Assembly (NCBI RefSeq): GCF_000169095.1
Contig: NZ_AAVU01000001.1
Span: forward strand, 186,001 to 250,000
DNA length: 64,000 nucleotides
From: Lyngbya sp. PCC 8106
GTDB lineage: Bacteria > Cyanobacteriota > Cyanobacteriia > Cyanobacteriales > Microcoleaceae
Direction of reading: 5' to 3'
Part shown: piece by piece, positions 54,183 to 63,223 of the stretch
Layout: the number at the start of each line of letters is the position of its first letter
Position numbering within the stretch: position 1 is the first letter of the stretch
Position numbers and translations under genes: made by a program
Notes under the pieces: generated by a model
What the model saw: only the letters and a program-made list of their open reading frames with translations
Told to the model about the DNA's origin: nothing
The model's database searches: none

Positions 54183-55925
54183 ATGAGTGATCAGCAGAAA
54201 TCTTTTTGGGATTCTGTCGGCAAAAAAGCATCGGGTTTTGGAAAGTCAATCGGTCATCAAGCCTCAGAAGTGAGTAAAAATATCACCAAAAAAGCAACCG
54301 ATGCGGCTAAACAAAAAGCTACAGAAATGGGCGAAACGATTAGTAATAATGCCTCGGAAGCGGGAAAAAAGGTGATGGAAACGGCAGCAGGTTCAGTGGA
54401 CTCTGCGAAAAAACAAACTCAAAACTGGGTAGAAAATATTTATTCAGAATCGGAAGATAGTGCCGAATCAACTCCATTACATGACTGGAGTTTCGATGAA
54501 CTCTATCATACTTTTGTTAGATCTCAAACTGCAAGTTTTGGCGGGACTCAAACCGTGACGCTGAAAACAGGTAAAAGCTACACTGTTAAAATTCCGACTA
54601 ATCCCAAAGAAGGCTCTACTTTGCGTTTGAAAGGATGTGGTTTAGAGGGAAAAGATGCCTTTTTGGTGCTGCATACGTTATTAAATCCTGTTTTTAATAT
54701 TGACCGCAAAATCAATAATTTAATTGTTCAAGCTCCCGTTTATGATCGGACAAAAGTTCGGTGTTTAGAAGCCTATAACCGGATGAATTTGGCTTTACCA
54801 ACGGAAGATTGTGCGGCGTTGAATTTGCTAGATTATTTAGTTTTTTCCTCGAAAATTTATGCAGAAATTGGTCAACGTTATACAATTGCTAGTCATAATT
54901 CTCGTTTACTTGGGTTAGAAGATTGTGTGCAAAAAGTATTAACAGCTTCTCAACTTGAGACGGAAGATCAAAAACGGATTCGTTCGACTTATCAATATTT
55001 TAGGAGTGGAGAAGCGGTTCCTGAGTTAAAAGTTTTGGATCAGCTTGATGCCATTATTCTCTATTCTAATTTAAAACCGGAATTAAAAAAATATTATTTA
55101 AGAGCAAGTGCGATTACACGAGTGATGACGATTGACTGGATTATGGTGAATGAGATTGATGTCAATCAACAGATTGTTCAGTCAGATCGACCTCGTTTTT
55201 TGGCTGTATATTTACAACTTAGAAATGATCAAGAAATTGTTGATTTGAGAACGTTAGAGGCATTTGATGCTTGGGTGGAAAAGGCAAATCTGCCTCTCAT
55301 TTGTACAATCACCTATAAACTGGTTCGTCAGCGAGAGTTTGAACTGAATGATGAGTTTGAGTTGGATGATTGTAGTGAATCTTATCAGGCGATCACAGCG
55401 ATGAATCAAGCGGTGAAACAGTCTAGAGAGGGTCAGGAGTTGAATGATAATTATCAAGTCAATGTTATGGAAATTAAGCCGGGAATGTTGACGGAAACCG
55501 CCTATGATTCGGTGTCGAGAGGGGGTTTAGGACTGTTAAGCGGAATGCCAATGATCAAAGACTCAAAAACATTTATAGAAACCGCAGCTAGAATTGCAAT
55601 TACTCGGGTGAGTCAAATCACAAGTGCAGAAAAAATGAAACTGGGAATTGCGATGGTTTCTAACTCGGAAAAAACCAACACCACAGTTGGAGTAAATTGG
55701 CAAGCGGTGAGTGCATTAGGAACACAAGAACAAGGTATTAGTCAGTTATCTGGCTTGGATGCTTATCGAGCAATCATCATGGAAATAGAAGGAGTCATGG
55801 GTTTAAGTCAAGGGAGTGATCAGAAATCTCTGAATCAGTCTGGGTTAAACGTTTGGAAGTTATTACGTGGAAATAGCGATCGACAGCGAACTCTTGAGCA
55901 ATTAGAACATCAGTTGTATTGTTGA
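54183..55925 (+). CDS. LEA-like protein with a DnaJ C-terminal-like segment
   Basis: A 580-residue protein with no full-length family. Residues 1-95 resemble late-embryogenesis-abundant proteins: alanine-, lysine- and glutamate-rich, with an 11-residue rhythm (SKNITKKATDAAKQKATEMG). Residues 120-160 look like the client-binding C-terminal barrel of DnaJ (VKIPTNPKEGSTLRLKGCGL, then a GKDAFLVLHTLLNPVF strand). The rest (170-580) is alpha/beta and unrecognised. GGAGG lies seven to eight bases before the ATG. A desiccation- or membrane-protecting role is a guess based on the LEA part. Confidence 0.6.
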   Translation: MSDQQKSFWDSVGKKASGFGKSIGHQASEVSKNITKKATDAAKQKATEMGETISNNASEAGKKVMETAAGSVDSAKKQTQNWVENIYSESEDSAESTPLHDWSFDELYHTFVRSQTASFGGTQTVTLKTGKSYTVKIPTNPKEGSTLRLKGCGLEGKDAFLVLHTLLNPVFNIDRKINNLIVQAPVYDRTKVRCLEAYNRMNLALPTEDCAALNLLDYLVFSSKIYAEIGQRYTIASHNSRLLGLEDCVQKVLTASQLETEDQKRIRSTYQYFRSGEAVPELKVLDQLDAIILYSNLKPELKKYYLRASAITRVMTIDWIMVNEIDVNQQIVQSDRPRFLAVYLQLRNDQEIVDLRTLEAFDAWVEKANLPLICTITYKLVRQREFELNDEFELDDCSESYQAITAMNQAVKQSREGQELNDNYQVNVMEIKPGMLTETAYDSVSRGGLGLLSGMPMIKDSKTFIETAARIAITRVSQITSAEKMKLGIAMVSNSEKTNTTVGVNWQAVSALGTQEQGISQLSGLDAYRAIIMEIEGVMGLSQGSDQKSLNQSGLNVWKLLRGNSDRQRTLEQLEHQLYC

Positions 55926-55984
55926 ATAACTTGACCCTTTGCTCTCCAACTCTGGGACTTCCCGAAAAATCTATTTCTAGGATC

Positions 55985-56013
55985 TAGACACGCCTAAAAT
56001 AATTTGCTATCAT
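55985..56013 (+). promoter_or_regulatory. Candidate promoter of tRNA-Ser
   Basis: TAGACA (55985-55990) and TATCAT (56008-56013) are separated by 17 bases. The expected start, near 56020, would be about ten bases before the tRNA gene at 56031. Sequence match only. Confidence 0.5.
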
Positions 56014-56030
56014 ACGAAGATGTCACACTT

Positions 56031-56122
56031 GGAGAGGTGGCTGAGTGGTCGAAAGCGGCAGATTGCTAATCTGTTGATAGGTACGTAAGGCCTATCCGAG
56101 GGTTCGAATCCCTCCCTCTCCG
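56031..56122 (+). tRNA. tRNA-Ser (GCT)
   Basis: The cloverleaf is complete: acceptor stem GGAGAGG/CCTCTCC (56031-56037 and 56115-56121) with discriminator G at 56122; D arm CTGAGTGGTCGAAAG; anticodon stem with GCT in CAGATTGCTAATCTG; a long variable arm (TTGATAGGTACGTAAGGCCTATC) typical of serine tRNAs; and T loop GGTTCGAATC. The CCA end is not encoded. Confidence 0.95.
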
Positions 56123-56678
56123 TTCTATACAAGGGGTTTCAAGCTTCTATATCTAAAAGAAAACTGGGGTCTAGACTGCGGAGTAACACGATTCTCCTGC
56201 GCCTTCATGTGTTTTGTTGCGGGAGGAATCTCATCCTGTGTTTGAGCCTCTCAAAGAATCCCTTTTTAAGAGTGTTAAGTTGATTCACTTCGATCAAAAC
56301 TTAACTCTCAAAACTGAACTCTGAACCCAGAACCAAATTTTTTCCTTTGCTGATCACGGGGTAAAGGTTGATTCGATTGTTCCCAGATTGTCCTGTTCAT
56401 GCAGTTTCAGAGTCCAGCTTACGGTAAAAAATTAAACGGTGCAGTTAGAGGGTAAAATCAATCAGATGAGAGTCCAGATATGACCATTGTGGGCGGAGAC
56501 AATTTTTGAACTGAATGTAAACAGTCTGCAAAAATGATGTGCTACAGTGGTTAAATGCGTAAGAACTCCATCTAGAGAAGTAAATTGGTCTAATTTAGTT
56601 TAATATTAATGAGAGTTCAATGGTTGTCATTTTAAATTTAATTAATAAACTCAAACAAACTCTAAAATTTAATTAAAA
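56123..56678. other. Intergenic region, 556 bases
   Basis: After tRNA-Ser. It contains no frame with good coding pattern and no recognised small RNA. Confidence 0.4.
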
Positions 56679-57824
56679 ATGTCAGAGCAAATCGAGAAAA
56701 TTCAACAGTTAATCAAGACAGCTACAAATCCCAAGCAAAAAGCGATGTATCAAGATTTGCTAGCGAAGTTGAAATCTGAGTTAAGTGAGAACGCAGAATC
56801 AACTGAAACTCCACAAGAACAAACTCAACCTCCACTCATTCCTAAACCCAAACGAACTTCTTCGTCCTCTCCAGTTTCCCCACCCAAACCGTTACCTGTT
56901 AAACCTCCAAAAATTAAAAAAGTTGAAACTGTTTCTCCGACGGAATCGGAAGAAAAATCAACGCCTGAAACAGTAAATGAAGACTTGAAATCTGAACCGG
57001 AATCCTCTGATCCTCAAGAAGTCAAAGATTCTGACTCTCAAACAGAGACTGAACAATCAGAATCCGGAGAGTCCCAACGTTATTTTCAAGGGATTGGTAT
57101 TATCAGTGGAGTGGTCACATTAACCGAAGAACGTTCAACGATTACATTAGGAGAGAATGAGTATCGACTCTTTTATATTCCTAATAGACGCCGGAAGGCT
57201 TATGATGCTCTTAAAAAAGAAATTGAAACGACAGGGAATACCACTCAAAAGTTAATCGTCTATCCAAAAATACTGCATTTTCCTAGTCGAGATCAACCTC
57301 ATCAAGTGGCTTTTCAATTAGTCGGATTTGTGGGTTCTCAAGCTTCATCAAGTCCACTGAATACAGAGTTAAATGATTTTGAATTCAAATTCTCAGGATT
57401 ATGGCAATTTATTCCGGTTTGTAGAACCCCTTGTATTACGGTGATGCGTAACTTTTCTCAAGATAGATTAGCTTGGATTAAAGAAGCAGAAGCCGCTAAA
57501 AAAGTTAAATTTATGAAAGCTTCTCATGTTCCGTTACTCTGGAGAGATTCACCTGTAAAGCCGTTTAGATTCAATCCGAGATTAGAAAAAGACCAGCAAG
57601 GTCAAACTTATTTTGTTCAAGTCAAGGCTAAATTTCTTCCGGGACGGGATGTATTTGGATTTGTTGAACAGTTGAATGAACCAACTGAAGAAGCCCCTGG
57701 ATTCTTGAAAGCTTCTAAAAAGTTAAAAGCAGAAGCCCTCAGAGAAACGAAGGAACGCAAACAACAAAAACAAGTTGAAGTTAAAGAAAATGTTGCTCAT
57801 CAATCGGAGTCGTCAGACTCTTAA
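56679..57824 (+). CDS. Protein of unknown function with disordered N-terminus
   Basis: A 381-residue protein. A short coiled coil (EKIQQLIKTATNPKQKAMYQ) is followed by a proline-, lysine- and glutamate-rich disordered region (about 35-130) and a folded basic C-terminal part (about 135-340) starting RYFQGIGIISGVVTL and containing YRLFYIPNRRRKAYDALKK. The end is again highly charged. The fold is not recognised; the basic rich part could bind nucleic acid, which is a guess. It precedes the GUN4-domain gene in the same direction. Confidence 0.65.
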   Translation: MSEQIEKIQQLIKTATNPKQKAMYQDLLAKLKSELSENAESTETPQEQTQPPLIPKPKRTSSSSPVSPPKPLPVKPPKIKKVETVSPTESEEKSTPETVNEDLKSEPESSDPQEVKDSDSQTETEQSESGESQRYFQGIGIISGVVTLTEERSTITLGENEYRLFYIPNRRRKAYDALKKEIETTGNTTQKLIVYPKILHFPSRDQPHQVAFQLVGFVGSQASSSPLNTELNDFEFKFSGLWQFIPVCRTPCITVMRNFSQDRLAWIKEAEAAKKVKFMKASHVPLLWRDSPVKPFRFNPRLEKDQQGQTYFVQVKAKFLPGRDVFGFVEQLNEPTEEAPGFLKASKKLKAEALRETKERKQQKQVEVKENVAHQSESSDS

Positions 57825-57945
57825 TTTCAACTCGAAAAAATACACTGCAAATCTGTAGAGATGTAATCTTTTCAGATGTTTTTGATTGACAACAATCTCA
57901 ACAGAATAGATTATCTTAATTGAGTTCCATCTAATCCTCTAAGTT

Positions 57946-58587
57946 ATGAATCGTGTCAACGAAAATTATAATTCTCAGTCTCTTGAGGATCAACTTAGTC
58001 AACTGTCAAACCGAGTTAAACAACTGGAAAGTCAGCTTGAAAACGTATTAAAATTTTCAGCAAAAATAGAACAAATAGAAGAAGACTTGATGCTGGTTTC
58101 GGATGTTAACCGTTACAGTAAATTGCGAGATTATCTAGAAGAAAAACGTTGGTTTGATGCAGATATTGAGACGATTAATTTGATTATGGCGATCGCAGGT
58201 CATAACCGTTTAGAGGAATTAAGACCAGAAGAAATTCAAAAATTTCCGTGCAATTCTCTCCATGTCATTGATAACTTATGGGTGAAATACAGTCAAGGTC
58301 GGTTTGGGTTTAGTGTACAACTCAAAATCTATAAAAGTTGTGGGGGCGATCGCGAAGCCACTATCGAAGAAAATCAAAAATTAGTCGCACAATGGGGTGA
58401 ACAGTTAGGATGGCGAAAAAATGATCAATGGTTGCGGTGTGAAGATCTCGACTATAGCTTAAACGCGCCTTTGGGTTGTCATCCATCTCAATGGTGGAAC
58501 TCTCCCTATGGTAACAAAATGATCAACTATTTTTTAGCTCGTTTAATGAGTTGTGAGTTTGTCAACAAGTCCAATAAAAGTCAATAA
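57946..58587 (+). CDS. GUN4-domain protein
   Basis: A 213-residue protein. Residues 15-55 form a coiled coil (LEDQLSQLSNRVKQLESQLE). Residues 60-205 match the GUN4 domain: YSKLRDYLEEKRWFDADIET, EIQKFPCNSLHVIDNLWVKYS, FGFSVQLKIYKSCGGD, GWRKNDQWL. GUN4 binds Mg-protoporphyrin and stimulates Mg-chelatase in chlorophyll synthesis; some cyanobacterial paralogs have other N-terminal parts and unknown roles, and this one has a coiled coil instead of the usual helical bundle. A weak hairpin (58592-58612) is downstream. Confidence 0.8.
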   Translation: MNRVNENYNSQSLEDQLSQLSNRVKQLESQLENVLKFSAKIEQIEEDLMLVSDVNRYSKLRDYLEEKRWFDADIETINLIMAIAGHNRLEELRPEEIQKFPCNSLHVIDNLWVKYSQGRFGFSVQLKIYKSCGGDREATIEENQKLVAQWGEQLGWRKNDQWLRCEDLDYSLNAPLGCHPSQWWNSPYGNKMINYFLARLMSCEFVNKSNKSQ

Positions 58588-58591
58588 AAAA

Positions 58592-58624
58592 AGACGTTTT
58601 CAGGGAACGCCTCTAAAATTTTTT
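58592..58624 (+). terminator. Hairpin after the GUN4 gene (repeat copy 3)
   Basis: AGACGTT (58592-58598) pairs with AACGCCT (58606-58612), with one mismatch, and a T run follows (58619-58624). It can act as an intrinsic terminator and also matches the dispersed hairpin repeat. Confidence 0.5.
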
Positions 58625-58791
58625 GATTGTATGAATTGACACTCCCACGCCGTAAACGGGGGGGATTCTTGGTTCAGCGAGTCCATGTCAAATTTTGTTG
58701 AGTTACCAAAAAAAGCGGGTCAAAAGCCCCGTCGTTCACGACGGATTATGTTTGTGCTACGATGGGTTATCGTCAGCGACGACGACAAATT

Positions 58792-59943
58792 ATGCTCGTA
58801 TATGAAATGAAGCTGCAAGGAACATATTGCCAGTACCGAAGCTTGGATGAAGCCATTCGGACAGGTCGATTTGTTCGCAACAGCGTTATCAGGGCATGGT
58901 TAGATGGTCAAGTTAAAAGCCGCAACGATGCCTACAAGCACTGCAAACTGTTGTCAGACAATCCAGAGTTTCCTTGGGCATCAAGGTTAAACTCAATGGC
59001 ACGACAAGCACACGCAGAAAGAGCTTGGGCATCAATTGAAAGATTTTATCGGAATTGTAAGCAGAAAACACCAGGCAAGAAGGGGTTCCCAAAGTTTAAA
59101 AAGTATCAAGTTAGAGCGTCTGTTGAATACAAAACATCAGGATGGAAACTTTCGGAGGACAGACGTTATCTAACGTTCACAGACAAGTTTCAAACGGGTA
59201 CATTTAAGCTTTGGGGAAGTCGGAACCTGCACTTTCATCAACTCGAACAAATCAAACGAGTGAGGGTAATTAGAAGACATGACGGGTATTATGCTCAATT
59301 TCTGATAGATTATGAACGAGAGGAGAAAAAAGAACTCACAGGAAAACAAACAGGATTAGATGTAGGTTTAAACTATTTCTACACAGATTGTTCTGGTAAT
59401 CAAATAGACAATCCTCGGTTTTTGAGAAAGGATGAACGCAAGCTTAAAAAGCTGCAACGTCGATTATCAAGAACTCACTCGGGCAGTCAAAATCGCCAAA
59501 AAGCCAGAAACAAACTAGGTAGAGCGCATCTCAAGGTTTCACGCAGACGCCAGAATCGGGTTTGTAAATTAGCCCAACACGTCATACAGTCTAACGACTT
59601 GGTAGCGATTGAAAACCTACGGATTCGCAACATGGTTAAAAATCATCATTTAGCCAAGTCAATTAGCGATGCAGCTTGGTACAGGTTTCGAGAATGGTTA
59701 GAATATATGGCGCGGGTTTATGGGGTTCCAGTTATTGCTGTCGAACCCGCATATACTTCCCAAAGCTGTTCAAATTGTGGTGAGAAAGTTGTAAAAACTC
59801 TCAGTACGAGAACCCATGAATGCCCTCACTGTGGATATATCGCTGACCGGGATAAAAATGCCGCCAGAAATATATTGAAATCTGCATTAAAACAACTATC
59901 AAATAAAGAAACGGATAAGAAATCGATTAACGGATTAATTTAA
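58792..59943 (+). CDS. tnpB: RNA-guided endonuclease TnpB
   Basis: A 383-residue TnpB. ATG at 58792 (MLVYEMKLQGTYCQYRSLDE) fits the family start; a start at 58762 would add ten residues. The RuvC nuclease residues are all present: aspartate in GLDVGLNYFY, glutamate in VAIENLRIRNM and aspartate in YIADRDKNAARNI. The zinc finger CSNCGEKV...CPHCGYIA is intact, as is the YTSQSCS turn. TnpB cuts DNA next to a transposon-linked motif, using an RNA made from the element's right end as guide. The gene looks functional and stands alone in its element. Confidence 0.92.
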   Translation: MLVYEMKLQGTYCQYRSLDEAIRTGRFVRNSVIRAWLDGQVKSRNDAYKHCKLLSDNPEFPWASRLNSMARQAHAERAWASIERFYRNCKQKTPGKKGFPKFKKYQVRASVEYKTSGWKLSEDRRYLTFTDKFQTGTFKLWGSRNLHFHQLEQIKRVRVIRRHDGYYAQFLIDYEREEKKELTGKQTGLDVGLNYFYTDCSGNQIDNPRFLRKDERKLKKLQRRLSRTHSGSQNRQKARNKLGRAHLKVSRRRQNRVCKLAQHVIQSNDLVAIENLRIRNMVKNHHLAKSISDAAWYRFREWLEYMARVYGVPVIAVEPAYTSQSCSNCGEKVVKTLSTRTHECPHCGYIADRDKNAARNILKSALKQLSNKETDKKSINGLI

Positions 59944-60166
59944 CTGCGAGTATCAGAGATTTATGCTGTCCTACAGATAACTTAATCCGTTCTTCCGCTT
60001 AATATCTGTTTTTAAAATACCGTCGGGCAGACGGAAGTTAACGCCTCTAGAGAGAATGCCCTCTGCTCTGTTGGGGAAACTCAACCTAGTAAGTCAGCTC
60101 GTGGAAAGAGGAAGCCCAGACAGTGATGTTTGGAATCTCCGTTGTTTACGACGGAGAGGATGTCAA
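59944..60166 (+). ncRNA. Predicted right-end guide (omega) RNA of TnpB
   Basis: The 223 bases after tnpB have the form of a right-end RNA scaffold: several short stems, the segment GACAGTGATGTTTGGAATCTCC, then the terminal hairpin CTCCGT/ACGGAG and the element's last bases. In known systems the guide RNA is copied from the 3' part of tnpB through this end into the flank, so the guide would be the sequence from 60167 onward. That sequence lies in topA. The exact scaffold borders are not known here. Confidence 0.5.
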
Positions 60167-62844
60167 TCTTTTGGAGTTGATTTAGTTGTTTTCTTGCGAG
60201 AAGTCGAACGTTTGGTAGTTCCGCTACTTTTTTTAGTCGTTCCGGTGCTTTTGGTTGATTTTTTACGAGTCTTTGAACCGGAACTTGCTTTCGCGGCTAA
60301 CCATTCCAACGCCTTTTCTAAAGTTACATCTTCCACCGTCACCTCTTTGGGGATAGACGCATTTGTTTTCCCATGTTTAACGTAAAGACCGTAGGGGCCA
60401 TTATAAACGTTCACAGGTTCGCTATCTTCAGGATGAGCGCCTAACTCCCGTAACGGTGTCGCCGAGCGTCGTCCCCCGCGACCTGCTTTGGGTTGAGCCA
60501 GCATTTCCAAAGCCCGCTCTAACGTAATCGCTAACACATCATCGGGCGCCTTAATAGAACGATAGTCTTTCCCTTCCTTCCCTTGATCATGGACAACATA
60601 GGGGCCGAACCGTCCAATAGCCGCTTTGACTTTTGCCCCGGTTTCCGGATGAACCCCCAATAGTCTGGGTAAGGACAGCAACCCCACGGCCATATCCAAG
60701 GTAACGCTATCCTTTTCAACCCCTTTGGGTAAAGAGACTCGCTTGGGTTTTTTATTCTCCTCAGACTCCTCACCCAACTGCACATAGGGGCCATAAGGGC
60801 CGATCAACATCAAAATCGCTTCTCCCGTTTCCGGATGTAGCCCCAACTTCTCCGGGCCTTCTGTTTTTTGTAGAAGCAGTTCTTGCACCAACTCTGGGGT
60901 GAGATCAGCCGGAGTCAAGTCTTGAGGAATAGAAGCCGTAATCACCTCATCCCCATTTTCCGCCTCAATATACGGCCCAAACTTGCCGATACAGACCCGA
61001 TAGAGAATACCGTCGGCTTCACCCCCGAGTTTTTCGAGTTCAATCGTCCGAGCAACTTTTGCCTCAATTTGGCTTTCCTGTTCCCGAACTTGTGTATCTA
61101 AACCCGCTTCTCCCGAGTAAAACTTCTGCAAATACGGTAGCCAACTGGCTTCTCCGGCGGCAATATCATCAAGGGTATTTTCCATGCGGGCGGTGAACCC
61201 AATATCCACCAAGTCTGGAAAATGTTTTTCGAGTAAATTTGTCACCGCAAACGCCGTAAAAGTCGGGGTGAGAGCATTTCCCTTTAACTGAACATAGCCG
61301 CGATCAATAATTGTTCCAATCACACTGGCGTAGGTACTGGGTCGGCCAACGCCTTCACTTTCGAGGGTTTTCACCAAAGACGCTTCGGTAAACCGGGCTG
61401 GTGGTTGGGTTTCGTGGCTCACCGCTTCTAGTTCCTGACAGTTAGGATGATCGCCCTCTTTGAGCGGGGGAAGCAGCACTTCTTGGTTTTCTAAGGCTGC
61501 ATCAGGATCATCAGACCCCTCAACATAAGCCCTTAAAAAGCCGGGAAAATCAATCCGTTTTCCACTGGAACGAAAGCCCGCATTTTCGACTTTCAACTCA
61601 ACTGCAATATTGGTTTGGCGAGAGTCTGCCATTTGACAAGCAACGGTTCGCTTCCAAATTAAATCATAGAGTTTGAGGTCATTGGCTCGGAGATCGGTTT
61701 CTTGGGGAGTACGGAAACGGTTTCCGGCCGGACGGATGGCTTCGTGGGCTTCTTGAGCGCCTTTGCTTTTGGTCGTGTATTGGCGAGGTTTGGGGCTGAG
61801 GTAGTTTTTGCCATATTTTTCCTCAACGCAAGTCCGAGCCGCTTCTATCGCCTGTTCAGACAGGTGAACGGAGTCGGTTCGCATATAGGTGATAAAGCCC
61901 CGTTCATACAACCCTTGAGCCACTTGCATCGTCTGACGCGCACTCAGTCGCAGTTTGCGGTTGGCTTCTTGTTGCAGGGTTGAGGTGGTAAAGGGGGGAG
62001 CGGGTTTACGAGTCGAGGGACGTTCTTCAATCTTACTGACTGTCCAGGGTTTACCCGTGAGTCGCTCTTTGAGGGCCATCGCTTGGGCTTCATCCAACAA
62101 AACTACGTTGCGACCTTGGGCAATTTTACCTGTAGTTTCGTCGAAGTCGCTCCCGGTGGCTACTTTCACGCCGTCTACTGTTGTGAGTTTGGTGTCAAAG
62201 TTGGTTTTATCTTTTTCTAGTAAGGCTTTTAAGTCCCAATAGTCCCCTTGACGGAACGCCCGACGTTCTCGTTCTCGACTGACGAGTAGCCGCACGGCGA
62301 CAGACTGAACTCGTCCAGCAGACAGACCTCTGGCGATTTTTTTCCAGAGTAAGGGGGAGAGGGTGTAACCGTAGAGGCGATCTAAAATGCGCCGAGTTTC
62401 TTGGGCGTGAACCAGTTGTTCGTCGAGATCGCGACAGTTATTGAGGGCGCTTTGAATGGCTTCTTGGGTGATTTCGTGGAAGACCATTCGTTTCGTTGGG
62501 ATCTTGGGTTTGAGGATTTGCAGCAGATGCCAACTGATACTTTCTCCTTCGCGATCTTCGTCAGTCGCTAGAACCAATTCATCGGCGGCTTTGAGCGCAT
62601 CTTTGAGTTCTTTGACTACTTTTTTCTTGTCCTTGGGAACCACGTAAATTGGCTCGAAGTTGGCTTCGACATTCACACCAAGCTGCGCCCACTTCTCTCC
62701 CTTGTACTTTTCGGGGATTTCCTCAGCTGAAGGGGGTAGGTCACGCACATGACCCATCGACGCTTCCACGCGATAGTCACGGGGAAGGAAGTTGCTGATA
62801 GTGCGAGCTTTCGTTGGAGATTCGACGATCACTAGGGTTGACAT
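60163..62844 (-). CDS. topA: DNA topoisomerase I
   Basis: An 893-residue type IA topoisomerase. The Toprim domain starts LVIVESPTKARTISNFLP with the acidic DEDREGE motif; the active-site tyrosine is in RGFITYMRTDSVHLSEQ near residue 320. Three C-terminal zinc-less repeats (LGLHPETGEAILMLIGPYGPY and relatives) follow the core. A lysine-, serine- and threonine-rich tail (about residues 850-893) ends STPKD. The stop codon TGA (60163-60165 on the minus strand) lies inside the right end of the tnpB element, so the last codon before it already overlaps the element's terminal base. Confidence 0.95.
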   Translation of the reverse strand: MSTLVIVESPTKARTISNFLPRDYRVEASMGHVRDLPPSAEEIPEKYKGEKWAQLGVNVEANFEPIYVVPKDKKKVVKELKDALKAADELVLATDEDREGESISWHLLQILKPKIPTKRMVFHEITQEAIQSALNNCRDLDEQLVHAQETRRILDRLYGYTLSPLLWKKIARGLSAGRVQSVAVRLLVSRERERRAFRQGDYWDLKALLEKDKTNFDTKLTTVDGVKVATGSDFDETTGKIAQGRNVVLLDEAQAMALKERLTGKPWTVSKIEERPSTRKPAPPFTTSTLQQEANRKLRLSARQTMQVAQGLYERGFITYMRTDSVHLSEQAIEAARTCVEEKYGKNYLSPKPRQYTTKSKGAQEAHEAIRPAGNRFRTPQETDLRANDLKLYDLIWKRTVACQMADSRQTNIAVELKVENAGFRSSGKRIDFPGFLRAYVEGSDDPDAALENQEVLLPPLKEGDHPNCQELEAVSHETQPPARFTEASLVKTLESEGVGRPSTYASVIGTIIDRGYVQLKGNALTPTFTAFAVTNLLEKHFPDLVDIGFTARMENTLDDIAAGEASWLPYLQKFYSGEAGLDTQVREQESQIEAKVARTIELEKLGGEADGILYRVCIGKFGPYIEAENGDEVITASIPQDLTPADLTPELVQELLLQKTEGPEKLGLHPETGEAILMLIGPYGPYVQLGEESEENKKPKRVSLPKGVEKDSVTLDMAVGLLSLPRLLGVHPETGAKVKAAIGRFGPYVVHDQGKEGKDYRSIKAPDDVLAITLERALEMLAQPKAGRGGRRSATPLRELGAHPEDSEPVNVYNGPYGLYVKHGKTNASIPKEVTVEDVTLEKALEWLAAKASSGSKTRKKSTKSTGTTKKSSGTTKRSTSRKKTTKSTPKD

Positions 62845-63223
62845 GGCGCCTTTTCGGAGATATTAGCAGCGAACGGGTATGGGTTTCGAGAAGATTGAGA
62901 GCAGGTTGGTAAGCCAGACTGTCTTCCGCTCGTTTGAAATCAGGCTTACTTTCAAAACTATCTTAATTTTGAGTTTATGCCAAAATTCATAAACGATCTT
63001 TAAGTTAAGCCTACTACTTTGAGTTGGGGGTATCGAGGCGACACTTCGGCTATTGTTAGCATATTTTATATTTTTTGTCAACTTATATTTGAACGGTTTT
63101 TGAATTTTGCCTGTATCTTGACATCTATAATGATTTGTACTTAGGTTTATGATATGCTTGACCCTGTAAATCTAAAGAAATAATTAAAATTTAGTCCATT
63201 GGTTTTCTGGAGGTGATGTCAAA
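62845..63223. other. Intergenic region, 379 bases
   Basis: Divergent region between topA and the small membrane protein gene. A TATAAT at 63126-63131 may be the promoter of the small gene. No other feature was recognised. Confidence 0.4.
63126..63131 (+). promoter_or_regulatory. Candidate -10 element of the small membrane protein gene
   Basis: A perfect TATAAT about 93 bases before the ATG. No well-spaced -35 hexamer is seen (TTGAAT at 63100-63105 is 20 bases away), so this is only a candidate. Confidence 0.3.

Larger units (their letters stand above)
58636..60166 (+). mobile_element. IS200/IS605-type element carrying only tnpB
   Basis: The left end TTGACACTCCC (58636-58646) has an imperfect hairpin around CCG-TAAA-CGG, followed by GATTCTTGGTTC, a usual left-end sequence in cyanobacterial elements. 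The right end has a hairpin CTCCGT (60138-60143)/ACGGAG (60151-60156) and finishes GGATGTCAA (60158-60166), an inverted match to the left end. The unit is about 1531 bases. There is no tyrosine transposase gene (tnpA), so movement would need one supplied elsewhere. The right end overlaps the stop codon of topA. Confidence 0.7.

Noticed and set aside
60056..60385. Frame across the element end and topA
   Set aside because: It is antisense to topA and crosses the right end hairpin of the mobile element, so it is a shadow.
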